From Planctomycetaceae bacterium (GTDB taxonomy: Bacteria > Planctomycetota > Planctomycetia > Pirellulales > Pirellulaceae), in contig JAHEBQ010000034.1 of NCBI GenBank assembly GCA_024642205.1, positions 26,747 through 66,818 of the forward strand: DNA of 40,072 nucleotides, given 5' to 3'. Within the stretch, counting starts at the first letter, position 1. Every line of letters begins with the position of its first letter. The position numbers and the translations under genes are program-made. The notes below the pieces were generated by a model. The model did not search any database, was not told where the DNA came from, and worked only from the letters and a program-made list of their open reading frames with translations. Below, in pieces: positions 17,354-25,869 of this stretch.

Positions 17354-18538
17354 GTGACTCAATCGATCCATAGGCCGGGGTTCGGCGACCCGACGAAACG
17401 CGCGCCAATGATCTGGGCGGTACTCCTGCTCATCTGGTTCCTGGTCCTTTGCTTCGTTCCTGACCCGCGACCGCTGGGGGCCCCGAAATGGGCTGTCCAT
17501 GGAATGATGTCACTTGTTGGATTGTCCGAAGCGGGCGCACGAGCAATTGCAACGATCGGCCTGCGTGGAACCGGGATCGGGTTGATTGGAATCCTGTTGT
17601 CCCTGACACTTTTGCGAGTTCGAATTCCCGTTGCTGCTCCCTCGGTCCTGGTCGGGTCAGCCCTGTTGGCCATTATCAGCATGTGGATCAACTATGGCTA
17701 TTTTCCGATCGCCATGCAGGTCGAACTTGCGTTGATTTGCGCGATCATCGGTTCCTTGATCGGACTCGTTCTTCGGCGCAGCGCAATTTCATTGGCGATC
17801 CTGATTCTTTTTTCGGCTGGGGTATTCCTGTGGGGCACTTCGACCGGCATTTCCGATGATCTTTTTGAAGCCGCGCGGGCAACCGGGCTTCACCTGCTGG
17901 ACAACGCAGAGGATATTCCCGACGGTGATGAGGGATTTGCCCAACTGCTCAAAATGGCATTCGCCTTTGCCGAGGACAATTCACACGGGACCGAATGCAT
18001 CGATCCAAACAAAGCCGCGATCCTGGCGCTCGGCGTGATTCTCGGTGAAGAACGCGTTGCCAATGTTGCGGGACGCGGGATCAATATCGATCACCGGCCT
18101 GCCATCAAGAAGCTGTACCAACGCGTCTCAATCAGGAAACGCAATGACTTGGCGCGACATTTTTGGGTTAGCGCAGCTTTGACGATTCTTGCGGGCGAAA
18201 GCCGATCCATGGATGTCGGCATCACGAAAGAGTTGATGGATGCAACCGCCGGCGGTTCCGGGTTTTCGTTTGTCGATTTAATGGCGGATCGTGCTGGCAC
18301 GTTGTTTGCGACCGTGGCAACCAGGAATAACCGGTCGGCCCTCAATCTACAGATTAGAATCCGTCAGGGAGTCGAGACGGGAGAGTACTTCCCGGAGGTT
18401 GAGGGACTACCCGAGGGTATCTCGCGTGATGATTTCCAAAACCAGTACGGTGGACTCGGCGGCACGGAAACCAATCGCATCGTCGATGAGATCCGAAGTC
18501 GATTGGACTCGTGCAGCTTGTTAAAATCCGTAAATTAA
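17354..18538 (+). CDS. Membrane protein of unknown function
   Basis: The protein is 394 residues from a GTG with AGGA 6 bases upstream. The N-terminal half is membrane: hydrophobic segments at about 19-36 (MIWAVLLLIWFLVLCF), 65-85 (IATIGLRGTGIGLIGIL), 92-112, 120-140 and 145-163. The C-terminal half (about 165-390) is a soluble, mostly helical domain with DDLFEAARATGLHLLDNAED, LILAGESRSMDVGITKELMD-like helices and a Gly-rich GGSGFSFVDLMADRAG stretch. The domain order, several helices then a cytoplasmic domain, suggests a membrane-anchored regulatory or binding protein, but I recognise no family. It precedes the alcohol dehydrogenase by 183 bases on the same strand. Confidence 0.8.
   Translation: MTQSIHRPGFGDPTKRAPMIWAVLLLIWFLVLCFVPDPRPLGAPKWAVHGMMSLVGLSEAGARAIATIGLRGTGIGLIGILLSLTLLRVRIPVAAPSVLVGSALLAIISMWINYGYFPIAMQVELALICAIIGSLIGLVLRRSAISLAILILFSAGVFLWGTSTGISDDLFEAARATGLHLLDNAEDIPDGDEGFAQLLKMAFAFAEDNSHGTECIDPNKAAILALGVILGEERVANVAGRGINIDHRPAIKKLYQRVSIRKRNDLARHFWVSAALTILAGESRSMDVGITKELMDATAGGSGFSFVDLMADRAGTLFATVATRNNRSALNLQIRIRQGVETGEYFPEVEGLPEGISRDDFQNQYGGLGGTETNRIVDEIRSRLDSCSLLKSVN
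18295..18310 (+). promoter_or_regulatory. Sigma-54-like -24/-12 sequence inside a coding region
   Basis: TGGCACGTTGTTTGCG matches the consensus TGGCACRNNNNTTGCW at every fixed base except the pyrimidine at the fourth variable-class position (R satisfied) and the final W. GG at 18296-18297 and GC at 18308-18309 have the required spacing. It is intragenic and would fire about 400 bases before the alcohol dehydrogenase start. It may be a coincidence of codons. Confidence 0.3.
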
Positions 18539-18721
18539 TGCCATCCCAAATCAGGAGGTCGGACTCCCGGACCTTTCCAACATCTCGGATTGGTTCGACC
18601 AAAAAGCGGATAAACACCAATTACGAGTTGCAACTGTCTGTTTGAGTTGTTCTCTGGTTGCATCGGCGATCTCCTTGGAATTGGAAAATCTATCCCCCCT
18701 AAGATCAGGAAACAGTGAATC

Positions 18722-19726
18722 ATGGAAACGGTCAAAGCATATGCCGCAATGGAAGCCGGTGCGGCACTCCAGGCATACGAATACGAGTTGCCCGAGCTCA
18801 AGTCGGATGAAGTCGAAATCAAGGTTGAAACGTGCGGGATTTGTCACAGCGACTTGTCCATGCTCAACAACGATTGGCAGATGACGCAGTATCCATTTGT
18901 CGGCGGACATGAGGTCACGGGCACGGTCGCCAGCGTCGGCGAACTGGTTCCCAACCTGAAAATCGGCGATCGCGTTGGCCTCGGTTGGCTATCGCGATCC
19001 TGCATGCATTGTGATCAATGTATCTCAGGCAACCAGAATCTTTGTCTGACGGCCGAGGGTACGATCACTCATCAACACGGGGGGTTTGCAGATCGCGTAA
19101 AGTGCCATTGGGGATGGGCTTCCAAACTTCCCGACGGACTTGATCCGGCAATGTGCGGACCACTCCTGTGCGGGGGCATTACGGTCTTTCACCCAATGAT
19201 TCAGCACCAACTTTCACCGACATCCCGAGTGGGTGTCGTGGGAATAGGCGGGTTGGGTCACATGGCGCTGATGTTTTTGCGGGCCTGGGGCTGCGAAGTT
19301 ACCGCGTTCTCGCGGACCCGTTCCAAAGAACAATCGGCACGTGACCTCGGTGCCCACGAATTTGTCGCAACCGATGAAGAGGGGGCCTTGGAGTCGGTCG
19401 CCGGGAAGTTTGATTTAATTATCAATACCACCAACGTGGACATTCCCTGGGACACGTATATCAGTACCCTTGCTCCAAAGGGTATCTTGCATACGGTGGG
19501 AGCAGCTCCCAAAATCGAAGCGACCGTCTTTCCAATGATCATGGGCCAGAAGTCCATGTCCAGCTCGCCGTTGGGAAGCATTGCCACAACTCGCACAATG
19601 CTCGATTTTTGCGCGCGACATGGAATTGCTCCAATGACCGAGACATTCGCGATGAGCGATATCAATGACGCGTTTGAAAAGCTGCGAACCTCACCGGCCC
19701 ATCGAATCGTTCTGTTGAATCCATAA
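18722..19726 (+). CDS. Zinc-dependent alcohol/aldehyde dehydrogenase (cinnamyl-alcohol dehydrogenase type)
   Basis: This 334-residue medium-chain dehydrogenase has catalytic zinc ligands Cys38 (ETCGICHSD), His63-Glu64 (GGHEVTG) and Cys150 (GPLLCGGIT). The structural zinc cluster SCMHCDQCISGNQNLC has Cys94, 97, 100 and 108 in the C-x2-C-x2-C-x7-C pattern. The Rossmann motif GVVGIGGLGHMAL lies in mid-protein, followed by CEVTAFSRTRSKEQSARDLG, where Ser/Arg after the second strand favours NADPH. The closest family by eye is the YahK/AdhA/CAD group reducing aldehydes. Cytoplasmic. AGGA lies about 11 bases before the ATG. It is downstream of the membrane protein gene and upstream of the SHD1 protein, with no clear pathway partner. 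Confidence 0.95.
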   Translation: METVKAYAAMEAGAALQAYEYELPELKSDEVEIKVETCGICHSDLSMLNNDWQMTQYPFVGGHEVTGTVASVGELVPNLKIGDRVGLGWLSRSCMHCDQCISGNQNLCLTAEGTITHQHGGFADRVKCHWGWASKLPDGLDPAMCGPLLCGGITVFHPMIQHQLSPTSRVGVVGIGGLGHMALMFLRAWGCEVTAFSRTRSKEQSARDLGAHEFVATDEEGALESVAGKFDLIINTTNVDIPWDTYISTLAPKGILHTVGAAPKIEATVFPMIMGQKSMSSSPLGSIATTRTMLDFCARHGIAPMTETFAMSDINDAFEKLRTSPAHRIVLLNP

Positions 19727-19842
19727 CAAATAGAAATCGTGCCGGGAAAAAAACCAGTTTGACGGCAGCGGCTTGACGGTACCATAGGTTCGCGCGCGAT
19801 TTCGCACATCGCACGCAAAATAGCCTTGCTGTGAGTACTGGC

Positions 19843-19848
19843 TATAAT
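19843..19848 (+). promoter_or_regulatory. Consensus -10 box upstream of the SHD1 gene
   Basis: A perfect TATAAT preceded by TGGC lies 103 bases before the ATG at 19951. A -35 at standard distance is poor, as expected for promoters leaning on an extended -10. Confidence 0.4.
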
Positions 19849-19950
19849 GGGAACTGATTCGCAAAACGCGAAACTTGGCTTGATCGATTGGCGACGTCTC
19901 CTGCCAGGTCCACTCCCCGCAATCGACTATTTCACGAAAGGGTGAAACCA

Positions 19951-20901
19951 ATGCTGCCCTGCAAACTGATCGTCTGTCAACTCGTTTCTCTCTGCCTGGT
20001 CACGAGTTGTTTTGGATTGGCCGACTCACGCGAGTGGACCGACGCAAGCGGTCATTACAAATTCATCGCAAATCTCGTCGCCTACGATGACGAACACGTC
20101 GTCTTGCAAAAAGAAAATGACGAATTGATTTCGATTGCGTTGAAAGATCTATCCAAGGCCGATCAGGAATATTTGAAATCGACTCGAACGAATGAAGACA
20201 AAAACTCTCCGTCCGATGCAACGAAAACCTGGACCATGCAAAGTGGTCTCAAGGTCAAAGGAACAGTGATCGAATTTGGCGAACGGGAGCTGAATATCAA
20301 GCGCGCGCTGCGTGGCAAGATATACGTGAACGATCGCGCCTTCAAAAACCTGCCAGCGATTTATCAGGCGATGATTCCCAAAATTGTCTCCCATTTCGAG
20401 AATACCGAAATCAAAGATGAACAAGGATTGGATACTTGGTTGCGAAAACTACCCGGCTCGAAAAAATCGTACGACTGTCAGGGTGTCATCCTGGAACTGG
20501 AAAGTGGTGATCGGTATGGCATTCCGTTTTTCCTGTTTTCGGAATCCGACCGGGCAATCCTGGAAAACGGGTGGCAACGTTGGCAGGCCGCCAAAGACAA
20601 TGAAGAACAACGGGAAAAAGAGGCGTTCTATCTGCGCGCCCAGGCGCAGGCCAATGCGGATAACATTCAGGCAATTCGCGAAATCTCCGAGATCAATCTG
20701 CAGCTTTCAGCCTACAACGCCGGAATGTTTGATCTTTGGGAGGTCACACTTTTGCCAGCCCAGGGAAATTACAGCCGGCCCATGACAATCGTTGTACCCG
20801 GTCAGGACAGCCGTCAGGCCACCCAGAATGCGTTGCTAAGATTCCCTAATGCGAAAGTTGGCCCGGTTGCACGCGTCCGGCGGCGAGACCGTTTCCGTTA
20901 A
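19951..20901 (+). CDS. Secreted SHD1 (SLA1-homology) domain protein
   Basis: The protein is 316 residues from the ATG at 19951. The frame is open further upstream, but this ATG has GAAAGGG at proper distance and opens a signal peptide (MLPCKLIVCQLVSLCLVTSC). Residues 25-75 read REWTDASGHYKFIANLVAYDDEHVVLQKEN then LISIALKDLSKADQEYL, the SLA1-homology domain 1 fold that is typical of planctomycete exported proteins. A second beta-rich module about residues 95-190 resembles a repeat of the same theme (TWTMQSGLKVKGTVIEFGE). A charged helix at 215-250 (QRWQAAKDNEEQREKEAFYL) is probably coiled coil, and the C-terminus is basic. SHD1 domains bind short peptides in eukaryotic Sla1; the bacterial role is unknown. 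The gene stands alone. Confidence 0.85.
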   Translation: MLPCKLIVCQLVSLCLVTSCFGLADSREWTDASGHYKFIANLVAYDDEHVVLQKENDELISIALKDLSKADQEYLKSTRTNEDKNSPSDATKTWTMQSGLKVKGTVIEFGERELNIKRALRGKIYVNDRAFKNLPAIYQAMIPKIVSHFENTEIKDEQGLDTWLRKLPGSKKSYDCQGVILELESGDRYGIPFFLFSESDRAILENGWQRWQAAKDNEEQREKEAFYLRAQAQANADNIQAIREISEINLQLSAYNAGMFDLWEVTLLPAQGNYSRPMTIVVPGQDSRQATQNALLRFPNAKVGPVARVRRRDRFR

Positions 20902-21110
20902 TTTGTTCCGAGTGGAATTCTGATCAAGGAGCTGTTGGCGATAGGCGGTCGTCATCCAAGGCCAAGTTCACGGAATTTTCGAAAATCCCGGGATTCGAGC
21001 CATTTACGAAGCAGGGAAGGCAACTAAAATAGGAAGATTAGAACGAATACAGGGTGGTCCAGATCGACCTCCTGACTTAGTTCAAGACCCAATCTCCAAG
21101 GTGAATTCAG

Positions 21111-21746
21111 ATGAAAACCACGATTAGTTTAGTGGCAGTGTTAGTGATTACTTTTAGCGCCATGGCGATCGCTGTCGCCGGCACCGATTCCAAAGATGGT
21201 CTCGTTTCCGTCCTTGCCGTTGCAGAAGTGCAGCCTGGAACTGCCGTCCAGGATGAAGCAGTTCCTCCGACCCCCGCGGTTGAAGTTACGCAGGAACCGG
21301 TTGAGCCAGCCGCTCCCGTCGAGCCAGTCGCTCCCGTCGAGCCAGTCGCTCCCGTCGAGCCAGTCGCTCCCATCGAGCCAGTCGCGCAGGAACCTGTCGC
21401 CCCCGTCCCGGCAGATGTACCTTTGGAAAGCCCTTCGGACGTTATGATGGACTCCGTTGTGATGGAACAGCCCATGGTCGCCGGCAGCTACGGCCAGCCC
21501 TGTTGCCCAGCTCCGAACTGCTGTCCACCCGCCCCAACGCAAACAACGTTCTGTCTTGTTGATCCGTGCGGTTGTAGCCACGAAGCTTGCGTTTGTGTTC
21601 CTGCTTGTTGTGCAGGCGAAGAGCCGTGCATCACATGGCGCAATGGAATCTTCGGACGACAAATTGCCACCATGTGCTGGAAATGCTGTGGCCACGAAGT
21701 CACGGTCATTGTATGTCGCAGCGGAAAAGTCCGAGTTCGGGATTAA
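21111..21746 (+). CDS. Secreted Pro/Val/Glu-repeat and Cys-rich protein
   Basis: The protein has 211 residues. The signal peptide is MKTTISLVAVLVITFSAMAIAVA. Residues 55-110 are a low-complexity stalk of VEPVAP units encoded by an 18-bp tandem repeat. The C-terminal third is cysteine rich with paired cysteines (QPCCPAPNCCPPAP, CACVPACC-like and MCWKCCGHEVTVIVC), giving about 20 Cys in 90 residues. Such Cys-pair-rich short secreted proteins are common in planctomycetes and may contribute to the proteinaceous cell envelope. That role is inference. The gene ends in a strong terminator 27 bases after its stop. No ribosome site beyond AAGGTG nine bases upstream is evident. Confidence 0.85.
   Translation: MKTTISLVAVLVITFSAMAIAVAGTDSKDGLVSVLAVAEVQPGTAVQDEAVPPTPAVEVTQEPVEPAAPVEPVAPVEPVAPVEPVAPIEPVAQEPVAPVPADVPLESPSDVMMDSVVMEQPMVAGSYGQPCCPAPNCCPPAPTQTTFCLVDPCGCSHEACVCVPACCAGEEPCITWRNGIFGRQIATMCWKCCGHEVTVIVCRSGKVRVRD
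21318..21389 (+). repeat. 18-bp tandem repeat encoding VEPVAP units
   Basis: GTCGAGCCAGTCGCTCCC is present three times without a mismatch (21318-21371) and a fourth time with changes (21372-21389, ATCGAG...). Near-identical copies imply recent slippage, so copy number probably varies between strains. Confidence 0.9.
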
Positions 21747-21772
21747 TCACGAATCTCGCCAACCGACCAACC

Positions 21773-21799
21773 AAGGCTGCCCCAAAGGCAGCCTTTTTT
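21773..21799 (+). terminator. Rho-independent terminator
   Basis: AAGGCTGCC (21773-21781), loop CCAAA, GGCAGCCTT (21787-21795) and TTTT follow, 27 bases after the stop of the Cys-rich protein gene. Confidence 0.93.
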
Positions 21800-22049
21800 G
21801 TTGTGTTGTCCGAATCCCGAATGGCTTCCAGAAATCTGCTCACATTCATCGCCATCGAAACCCAAGTGCTAATCCGATGAGTGCAGCCTCGCCGACGCGA
21901 CTACCTCCTGTCATATCATGGCCCTGACGCCCCAGGCCAGAATCTCAGAATCGCGTATTCCACTTACGGAGTACGTTGGCAACGATTCCGTCACCTTCAT
22001 TCACCGACTTACAAGAGATATTCGAGTTTCCGTCTGTCTACGGAGCAGC

Positions 22050-22442
22050 TCAATAAGGCTGCCAATAAACCGGATAAATCAAGGCTGGTGCAATTGATGA
22101 CGCGTAGCGTCGCGCTTGCCTCGCCGACAATACTGGAGCCGAATAAGTCTGCATCACGGGACCCGTCGGTACGTAATACGCCGACATCGTTGGAACTGGC
22201 CAAGGCGACATCGGTACGACCGGCACCTGGGGCGCGTAGAAAGCCGGGTAGGTTGCCTGCACCGGAATCGTCGGAGCGTAAAAAGTTCGCTGACAGCAAA
22301 CGCGTCCCGAAACCGCGACGACAGGCAATGGCGCGACGAGTACGGGCAACGGTTGCTGCCCGAAACTTGAATCAATGTTGGTTAGTACTGATACGACAAA
22401 AAGACCGAAAAAAATTGCAAATGTCTTGGACGATTGGATCAC
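22050..22442 (-). CDS. Small secreted Tyr/Pro-rich protein
   Basis: The protein is 130 residues from a GTG at 22442 with GGAG about 6 bases upstream. The signal peptide is SKTFAIFFGLFVVSVLTNIDSS with cleavage near FGQ. The mature part is rich in Pro, Val and Tyr (PVLVAPLPVVAV, YPAFYAPQVPVVPMSPWPVP), without charged clusters until a short ARQARRYASS segment. No family was recognised. The style matches small surface proteins of planctomycetes. It lies tail to tail with the Cys-rich gene. A longer frame on the opposite strand (21881-22462) is its shadow. Confidence 0.65.
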   Translation of the reverse strand: MIQSSKTFAIFFGLFVVSVLTNIDSSFGQQPLPVLVAPLPVVAVSGRVCCQRTFYAPTIPVQATYPAFYAPQVPVVPMSPWPVPTMSAYYVPTGPVMQTYSAPVLSARQARRYASSIAPALIYPVYWQPY

Positions 22443-22828
22443 CGACTACTCCGAGATACTGAAAACGGGCAAACAGCTTTTCTTGAAACTGTGGACCATT
22501 ATAGATGTACGATCAACTGTACACCAACAAATTCGCTGGTATTCTCGCCGACGCCGAGCCTTCCCAATCGGATCAACTGGTTCCAATTCCAAATATTTTC
22601 AGGGATAAGATTGACGACAGAGGTTTCAGTCGACCATCACGCAATCGGTTCCTATCTGGGATCGCATATTAACGGAAATTGATCGCGACACCTCTTGCCA
22701 CTCAAATCAGGTAGCCGAGTGCACAAGACAATTTGGGAAACCCATGGTGTTCTGTCACAGCCAGGAACACGGGCTGGTCGTAGCGAACGAGACCAGGAGT
22801 CATGGTGTTTTCCTAATCAAAAGGACTC
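22443..22828. other. Intergenic region
   Basis: No gene was recognised. CATGGTGTT occurs at 22743 and again near 22801. GTGTTC and GAACAC flank a short centre around 22747-22770. These may be traces of a small repeat element. Confidence 0.35.
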
Positions 22829-23288
22829 GTGACTTTATCCACAAGCCAAAAATCAAATCTTGACGCTGCACTAGTCAAGATCGTTGTAAGGGTTTTGGCC
22901 AGGCAGCGTAGCGCCGCCATGATTCCTCCGATCGCAATATTACCCTGTGCCGTTTTATTCAATCTCATCCGGAGCGATCAAATCGTTGCCAACGCATTTG
23001 ATACAACGACCTATGCCAACCCGTTGCCGCTGATATTGATGGCCGCCAGGGTCGCGATGCATGAAGCCTACGTCATCAATTCCGGTCGCCGCAAAGCGTT
23101 CCGGGACCGTCAATTCAGAACTTATCGGCTCGGCAAAAACCTGGTACCGGTGGAAGGGGAACGTCTACAACGCGGATTATGTCGTTCTCAAACGACCGTG
23201 TGCCATTAAATTGATCCACCCGCGAATGGGCAATTTCGCCGCCCCAATGTGTCTGCCGAGAGCCTTGGTCAGAGGAACTGGCTGTTGA
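22829..23288 (+). pseudogene. Remnant of a membrane Ser/Thr protein kinase gene (PknB-like)
   Basis: Frame 1 of 22829-23143 ends QFRTYRLGKNL, the start of a kinase domain. Frame 2 from about 23157 reads GNVYNADYVVLKRPCAIKLI, which is kinase subdomains I-II with the ATP-binding Lys in CAIKL. Restoring one base between 23143 and 23144 (G) and one between 23155 and 23156 (T) gives LGTGGMGNVYNADYVVLKRP, a perfect Gly-rich loop. The upstream frame has hydrophobic stretches (MIPPIAILPCAVLFNLI, NPLPLILMAARVAM) and an arginine-rich juxtamembrane part, as in kinases with an N-terminal membrane domain. The kinase core after IHPRMGN is gone. Two frameshifts plus the missing core indicate a decayed gene. 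Confidence 0.6.
22857..22881. repeat. Perfect 8-bp inverted repeat
   Basis: ATCTTGAC (22857-22864) and GTCAAGAT (22874-22881) are separated by nine bases, at the start of the kinase remnant. No T tract follows, so it is not an obvious terminator. Confidence 0.4.
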
Positions 23289-23437
23289 GTGGTAGCAGGA
23301 ACTCGATTCCAAACAATGCAATCAAATCTGCCGCACGGCCGCAAATTGCGTCGGCGCAAGTGGCGCCATCCGGCCGGTCAGGCGAAATCATCGCACGGGA
23401 CATAGATCAGCCGCCGGTGCCGTTCGTTCCGATGGCT

Positions 23438-25174
23438 TCAATGCGCCGACGCGTAAGGAATCATGGGAGCTGAATTTGTCCCGGGGCTATTCTCCACAAT
23501 GTGTCGCCGCAAGATGCAAAACAATTCTTCGATCGTTCCGGGATTGCTATTGATATGTGTGTGCTTGGCGTGGACGTACTTCTCACTGACAACGGATGAA
23601 ATCCTTGCACTTGAGACCGGTACAACTCGGTCAGAGTCTCCCGCCCCCAAGAGCCAATATCCGCTTCCGATGATAGAGTGCAATTGCACACGTTCGTCAA
23701 TCGGTAAGCTATTGATACTCTGCAGCAATGGACTATCAACTCGAAGCAAATCAATGCTGGTTGGGATTCGCCGGCTGAATTCTCTTGAAAAAACGTCAGG
23801 ATTATCACGAACCAATTGCTGAAGTAACGCTTCCGTCGACGATGGCTCCTCGACCAACTTCGAACCCCACCGACCGATGGGTCGCTTGGCCCAGGGTGAT
23901 CCACGATGGGGTGTTCCCAGGAAGACGATTCGGGTAATGGAAAGAGATGGCTCGAAAAAGAACGATTTTGACAACGCCTCCCGGGTTTCAGGAGTCGTCG
24001 CAATATCCTCCAACCGCCGGCACGAAACGGCATCCCAGAGTTCCGTTCCGCTGTAGGTGACCTGGAGTTTTGCCACCAATCCGCCCATGCTGTGTCCGAC
24101 CAATACCATTTGGGACAGCGCTGGATCCAACCCGTTCGGGTCAAGTTTCCATTGAACTTCTCGGAGTTGTTCGCGAAGCAATGCTGCGCTTTTCAAAAAC
24201 GGTTCACCGGTTGCATATTCGAATCCCCAGATCTGATATCGTTCCATCAAGTCAGGACGGGCAAGGAACTCGTTGGCGGCATTTGCCCAAGTGAATGGAT
24301 CCGACAGTAAGCCGTGGACAAATATGACGGGAATCTTCCCTGGCTGATAGGGCTCCATTAAAAACAGCCCCAGATTTTCGGTCGTCGATCCGGGATGCAG
24401 AAACGCTTTTATCGGCTGCTTGTCCTTTTGTGCCAATCGAAACGCAATCGGTGCCGACGGGTTCCTTGCAATTGAAATATTTCTTTCCGCGATCGTAAGC
24501 GCCGAGACTCGCAGCGGATCCGCAAATACGAATTCAAACCGGCAATTTGAACCAACATCACTGAGCGTTCGACGCAGCACGACGGTTGCTGAAAACGACT
24601 GTTGTTCTCTGCGAAATCGTTCGCCGGGTCTTCGGTTATGAAATGCGATCGTCGCAATTCCCAGGCCCGGGCACCGATACCAGGTATTGAGTTCTTTGCT
24701 GGAAGTCTGACTCACGGTTATCAGCTCATCAAACTCGTCTGGTCGCCATAGAAATCCCTGATACGTGATCGGGATGATTACCGGTCCTTCAGCGGTCTGA
24801 ATTTCCAGGCCCCGGGAAGGGTGGAACCGGCCATACCGCTGACCGACGTTGATCAGTTTGCATAGCGAGGCGTGGTAGATCTCCGCGGCACGGCCGGTCG
24901 GCGTACCGGTTTCAATTAGTTGCTGCTCAAGAGCGAACCAGGCAAGCGTTGCGGCTTGGAAGAAATAATCGACGCACAGCGCATCATTTCTTCCTTCCAG
25001 TTTGACGGCCTGCGCAAAAGCAAGTTCCGCAACCGATACTGAAGAAACTTCGGGTGGACCGGACTTAAACCCGTTCGAGAACTGCGCAGACACTGGCCAC
25101 CAAGACGAAAATCCGGCTTGGGTCGCAATCAGCAGCATTAATAATAAAGTACGGCAGCCTCGTGATGTCAGCAC
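23438..25174 (-). CDS. Secreted alpha/beta-hydrolase, lipase/esterase-like
   Basis: The protein is 578 residues from a GTG at 25174 with GGGG about 6 bases upstream. The signal peptide is CRTLLLMLLIATQAGFSSWW. Residues 45-120 hold a helical region (ALCVDYFFQAATLAWFALEQQ) seen before the catalytic domain in similar planctomycete hydrolases. The catalytic domain begins with IPVIFVHGLLSDPFTW (oxyanion His-Gly at about 287-288), then the nucleophile elbow LVGHSMGGLVAK (Ser362), FLGTPHRGSPWAK, an Asp in GDSDRVVP and a His in AKHTHIN near the C-terminus, giving a full Ser-Asp-His triad. The GTPHRGS motif is typical of lipase/PGAP1-like esterases. It is exported, probably periplasmic or surface-bound; lipid or ester substrate unknown. 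The gene is monocistronic. Confidence 0.9.
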   Translation of the reverse strand: MLTSRGCRTLLLMLLIATQAGFSSWWPVSAQFSNGFKSGPPEVSSVSVAELAFAQAVKLEGRNDALCVDYFFQAATLAWFALEQQLIETGTPTGRAAEIYHASLCKLINVGQRYGRFHPSRGLEIQTAEGPVIIPITYQGFLWRPDEFDELITVSQTSSKELNTWYRCPGLGIATIAFHNRRPGERFRREQQSFSATVVLRRTLSDVGSNCRFEFVFADPLRVSALTIAERNISIARNPSAPIAFRLAQKDKQPIKAFLHPGSTTENLGLFLMEPYQPGKIPVIFVHGLLSDPFTWANAANEFLARPDLMERYQIWGFEYATGEPFLKSAALLREQLREVQWKLDPNGLDPALSQMVLVGHSMGGLVAKLQVTYSGTELWDAVSCRRLEDIATTPETREALSKSFFFEPSLSITRIVFLGTPHRGSPWAKRPIGRWGSKLVEEPSSTEALLQQLVRDNPDVFSREFSRRIPTSIDLLRVDSPLLQSINSLPIDERVQLHSIIGSGYWLLGAGDSDRVVPVSSARISSVVSEKYVHAKHTHINSNPGTIEELFCILRRHIVENSPGTNSAPMIPYASAH

Positions 25175-25377
25175 TCGTTTCCCCGATCAATTCAGGCGGT
25201 CATAGCCTATCGCTCTCTTAATTGTCGGTGCCAAAAAAAATCGACTTCAACTCATCGGGAGCCATGATCCACTTTCGCGATCCTGTCGGCAACAAACCGG
25301 TGCAATCCTGTCGCCTTTGACGACTTTGACGAGCAGCGTGTTTGCTGCGGAACTGCCGTCGTCGTCATTCGCGTGAA

Positions 25378-25548
25378 TCAAGTTCCCGTCACGCTCGTGA
25401 TATTGTTCAGCGGGATTCCGTTGGCGCAGGCAGGATTAACGCTTCCATCGTGCACTTTGAACATGATCGGAGGACCGCTGATGCGACGAGACGTTCCGAT
25501 ACCAATCGGATCGTGGCAGCACTCACCCTGCTCGTCGATAAACCAGAT
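25378..25548 (-). pseudogene. Open extension after the stop of the 25549-25869 frame
   Basis: Directly after the TAA at 25549 the same frame stays open for 56 codons with protein-like sequence (IWFIDEQGECCHDPIGIGTS, then GPPIMFKVHDGSVNPACANG) up to a TGA at 25378. In another frame the line then continues as NLIHANDDDGSSAANTLLVK. This suggests a formerly longer gene broken by a nonsense codon and a frameshift. No family was recognised. Confidence 0.3.
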
Positions 25549-25869
25549 TTAGCCCGGGTCAAAACCGTGCTGTCGAGCCGACGACTCATTCACAATTCGT
25601 TCCCACTGTTTCATGAAGGATTCGCCGTGCTCATCGTTCAAGCGCTCGTGCTCTTCCTGAACCCCGGCCAGAACCCTCGGCCACCAGACCTTGTCCAGGT
25701 ACTCGATTCGCCGCGCCTTTTCCTCCGCCGTTATCCCTTCCTCATTCGGGTCTTGATCCGCGTGATCAAACTGCATCTGGCGCCAGCAATCAACATGGAC
25801 CGGAACATGCCCTTTCAAGTCATGCGGGAACTTGGCGTCGAATTTCTCAAGCTTTGATTTGTGAAACAT
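25549..25869 (-). CDS. Small hydrophilic protein of unknown function, possibly truncated
   Basis: The frame has 106 residues from the ATG at 25869, with GGAAGG about 7 bases upstream; the frame is open further upstream from a TTG. The sequence is charged and helical (HADQDPNEEGITAEEKARRIEYLDKVWWPRVL, split here only by reading), with no signal peptide, and ends SSARQHGFDPG. I recognise no domain. Amino-acid composition and the ribosome site support coding. The frame carries on past its stop with protein-like sequence (see 25378-25548), so this may be the front of a broken larger gene. Confidence 0.45.
   Translation of the reverse strand: MFHKSKLEKFDAKFPHDLKGHVPVHVDCWRQMQFDHADQDPNEEGITAEEKARRIEYLDKVWWPRVLAGVQEEHERLNDEHGESFMKQWERIVNESSARQHGFDPG

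Noticed and set aside
21107..21475. Minus-strand collagen-like GATGST repeat frame
   Set aside because: It is the complement of the VEPVAP repeat in the Cys-rich gene; no signal peptide or ribosome site.
21881..22462. 193-codon plus-strand frame
   Set aside because: Its Arg/Pro-rich translation is antisense to the Tyr/Pro-rich secreted protein, which has a signal peptide and ribosome site.
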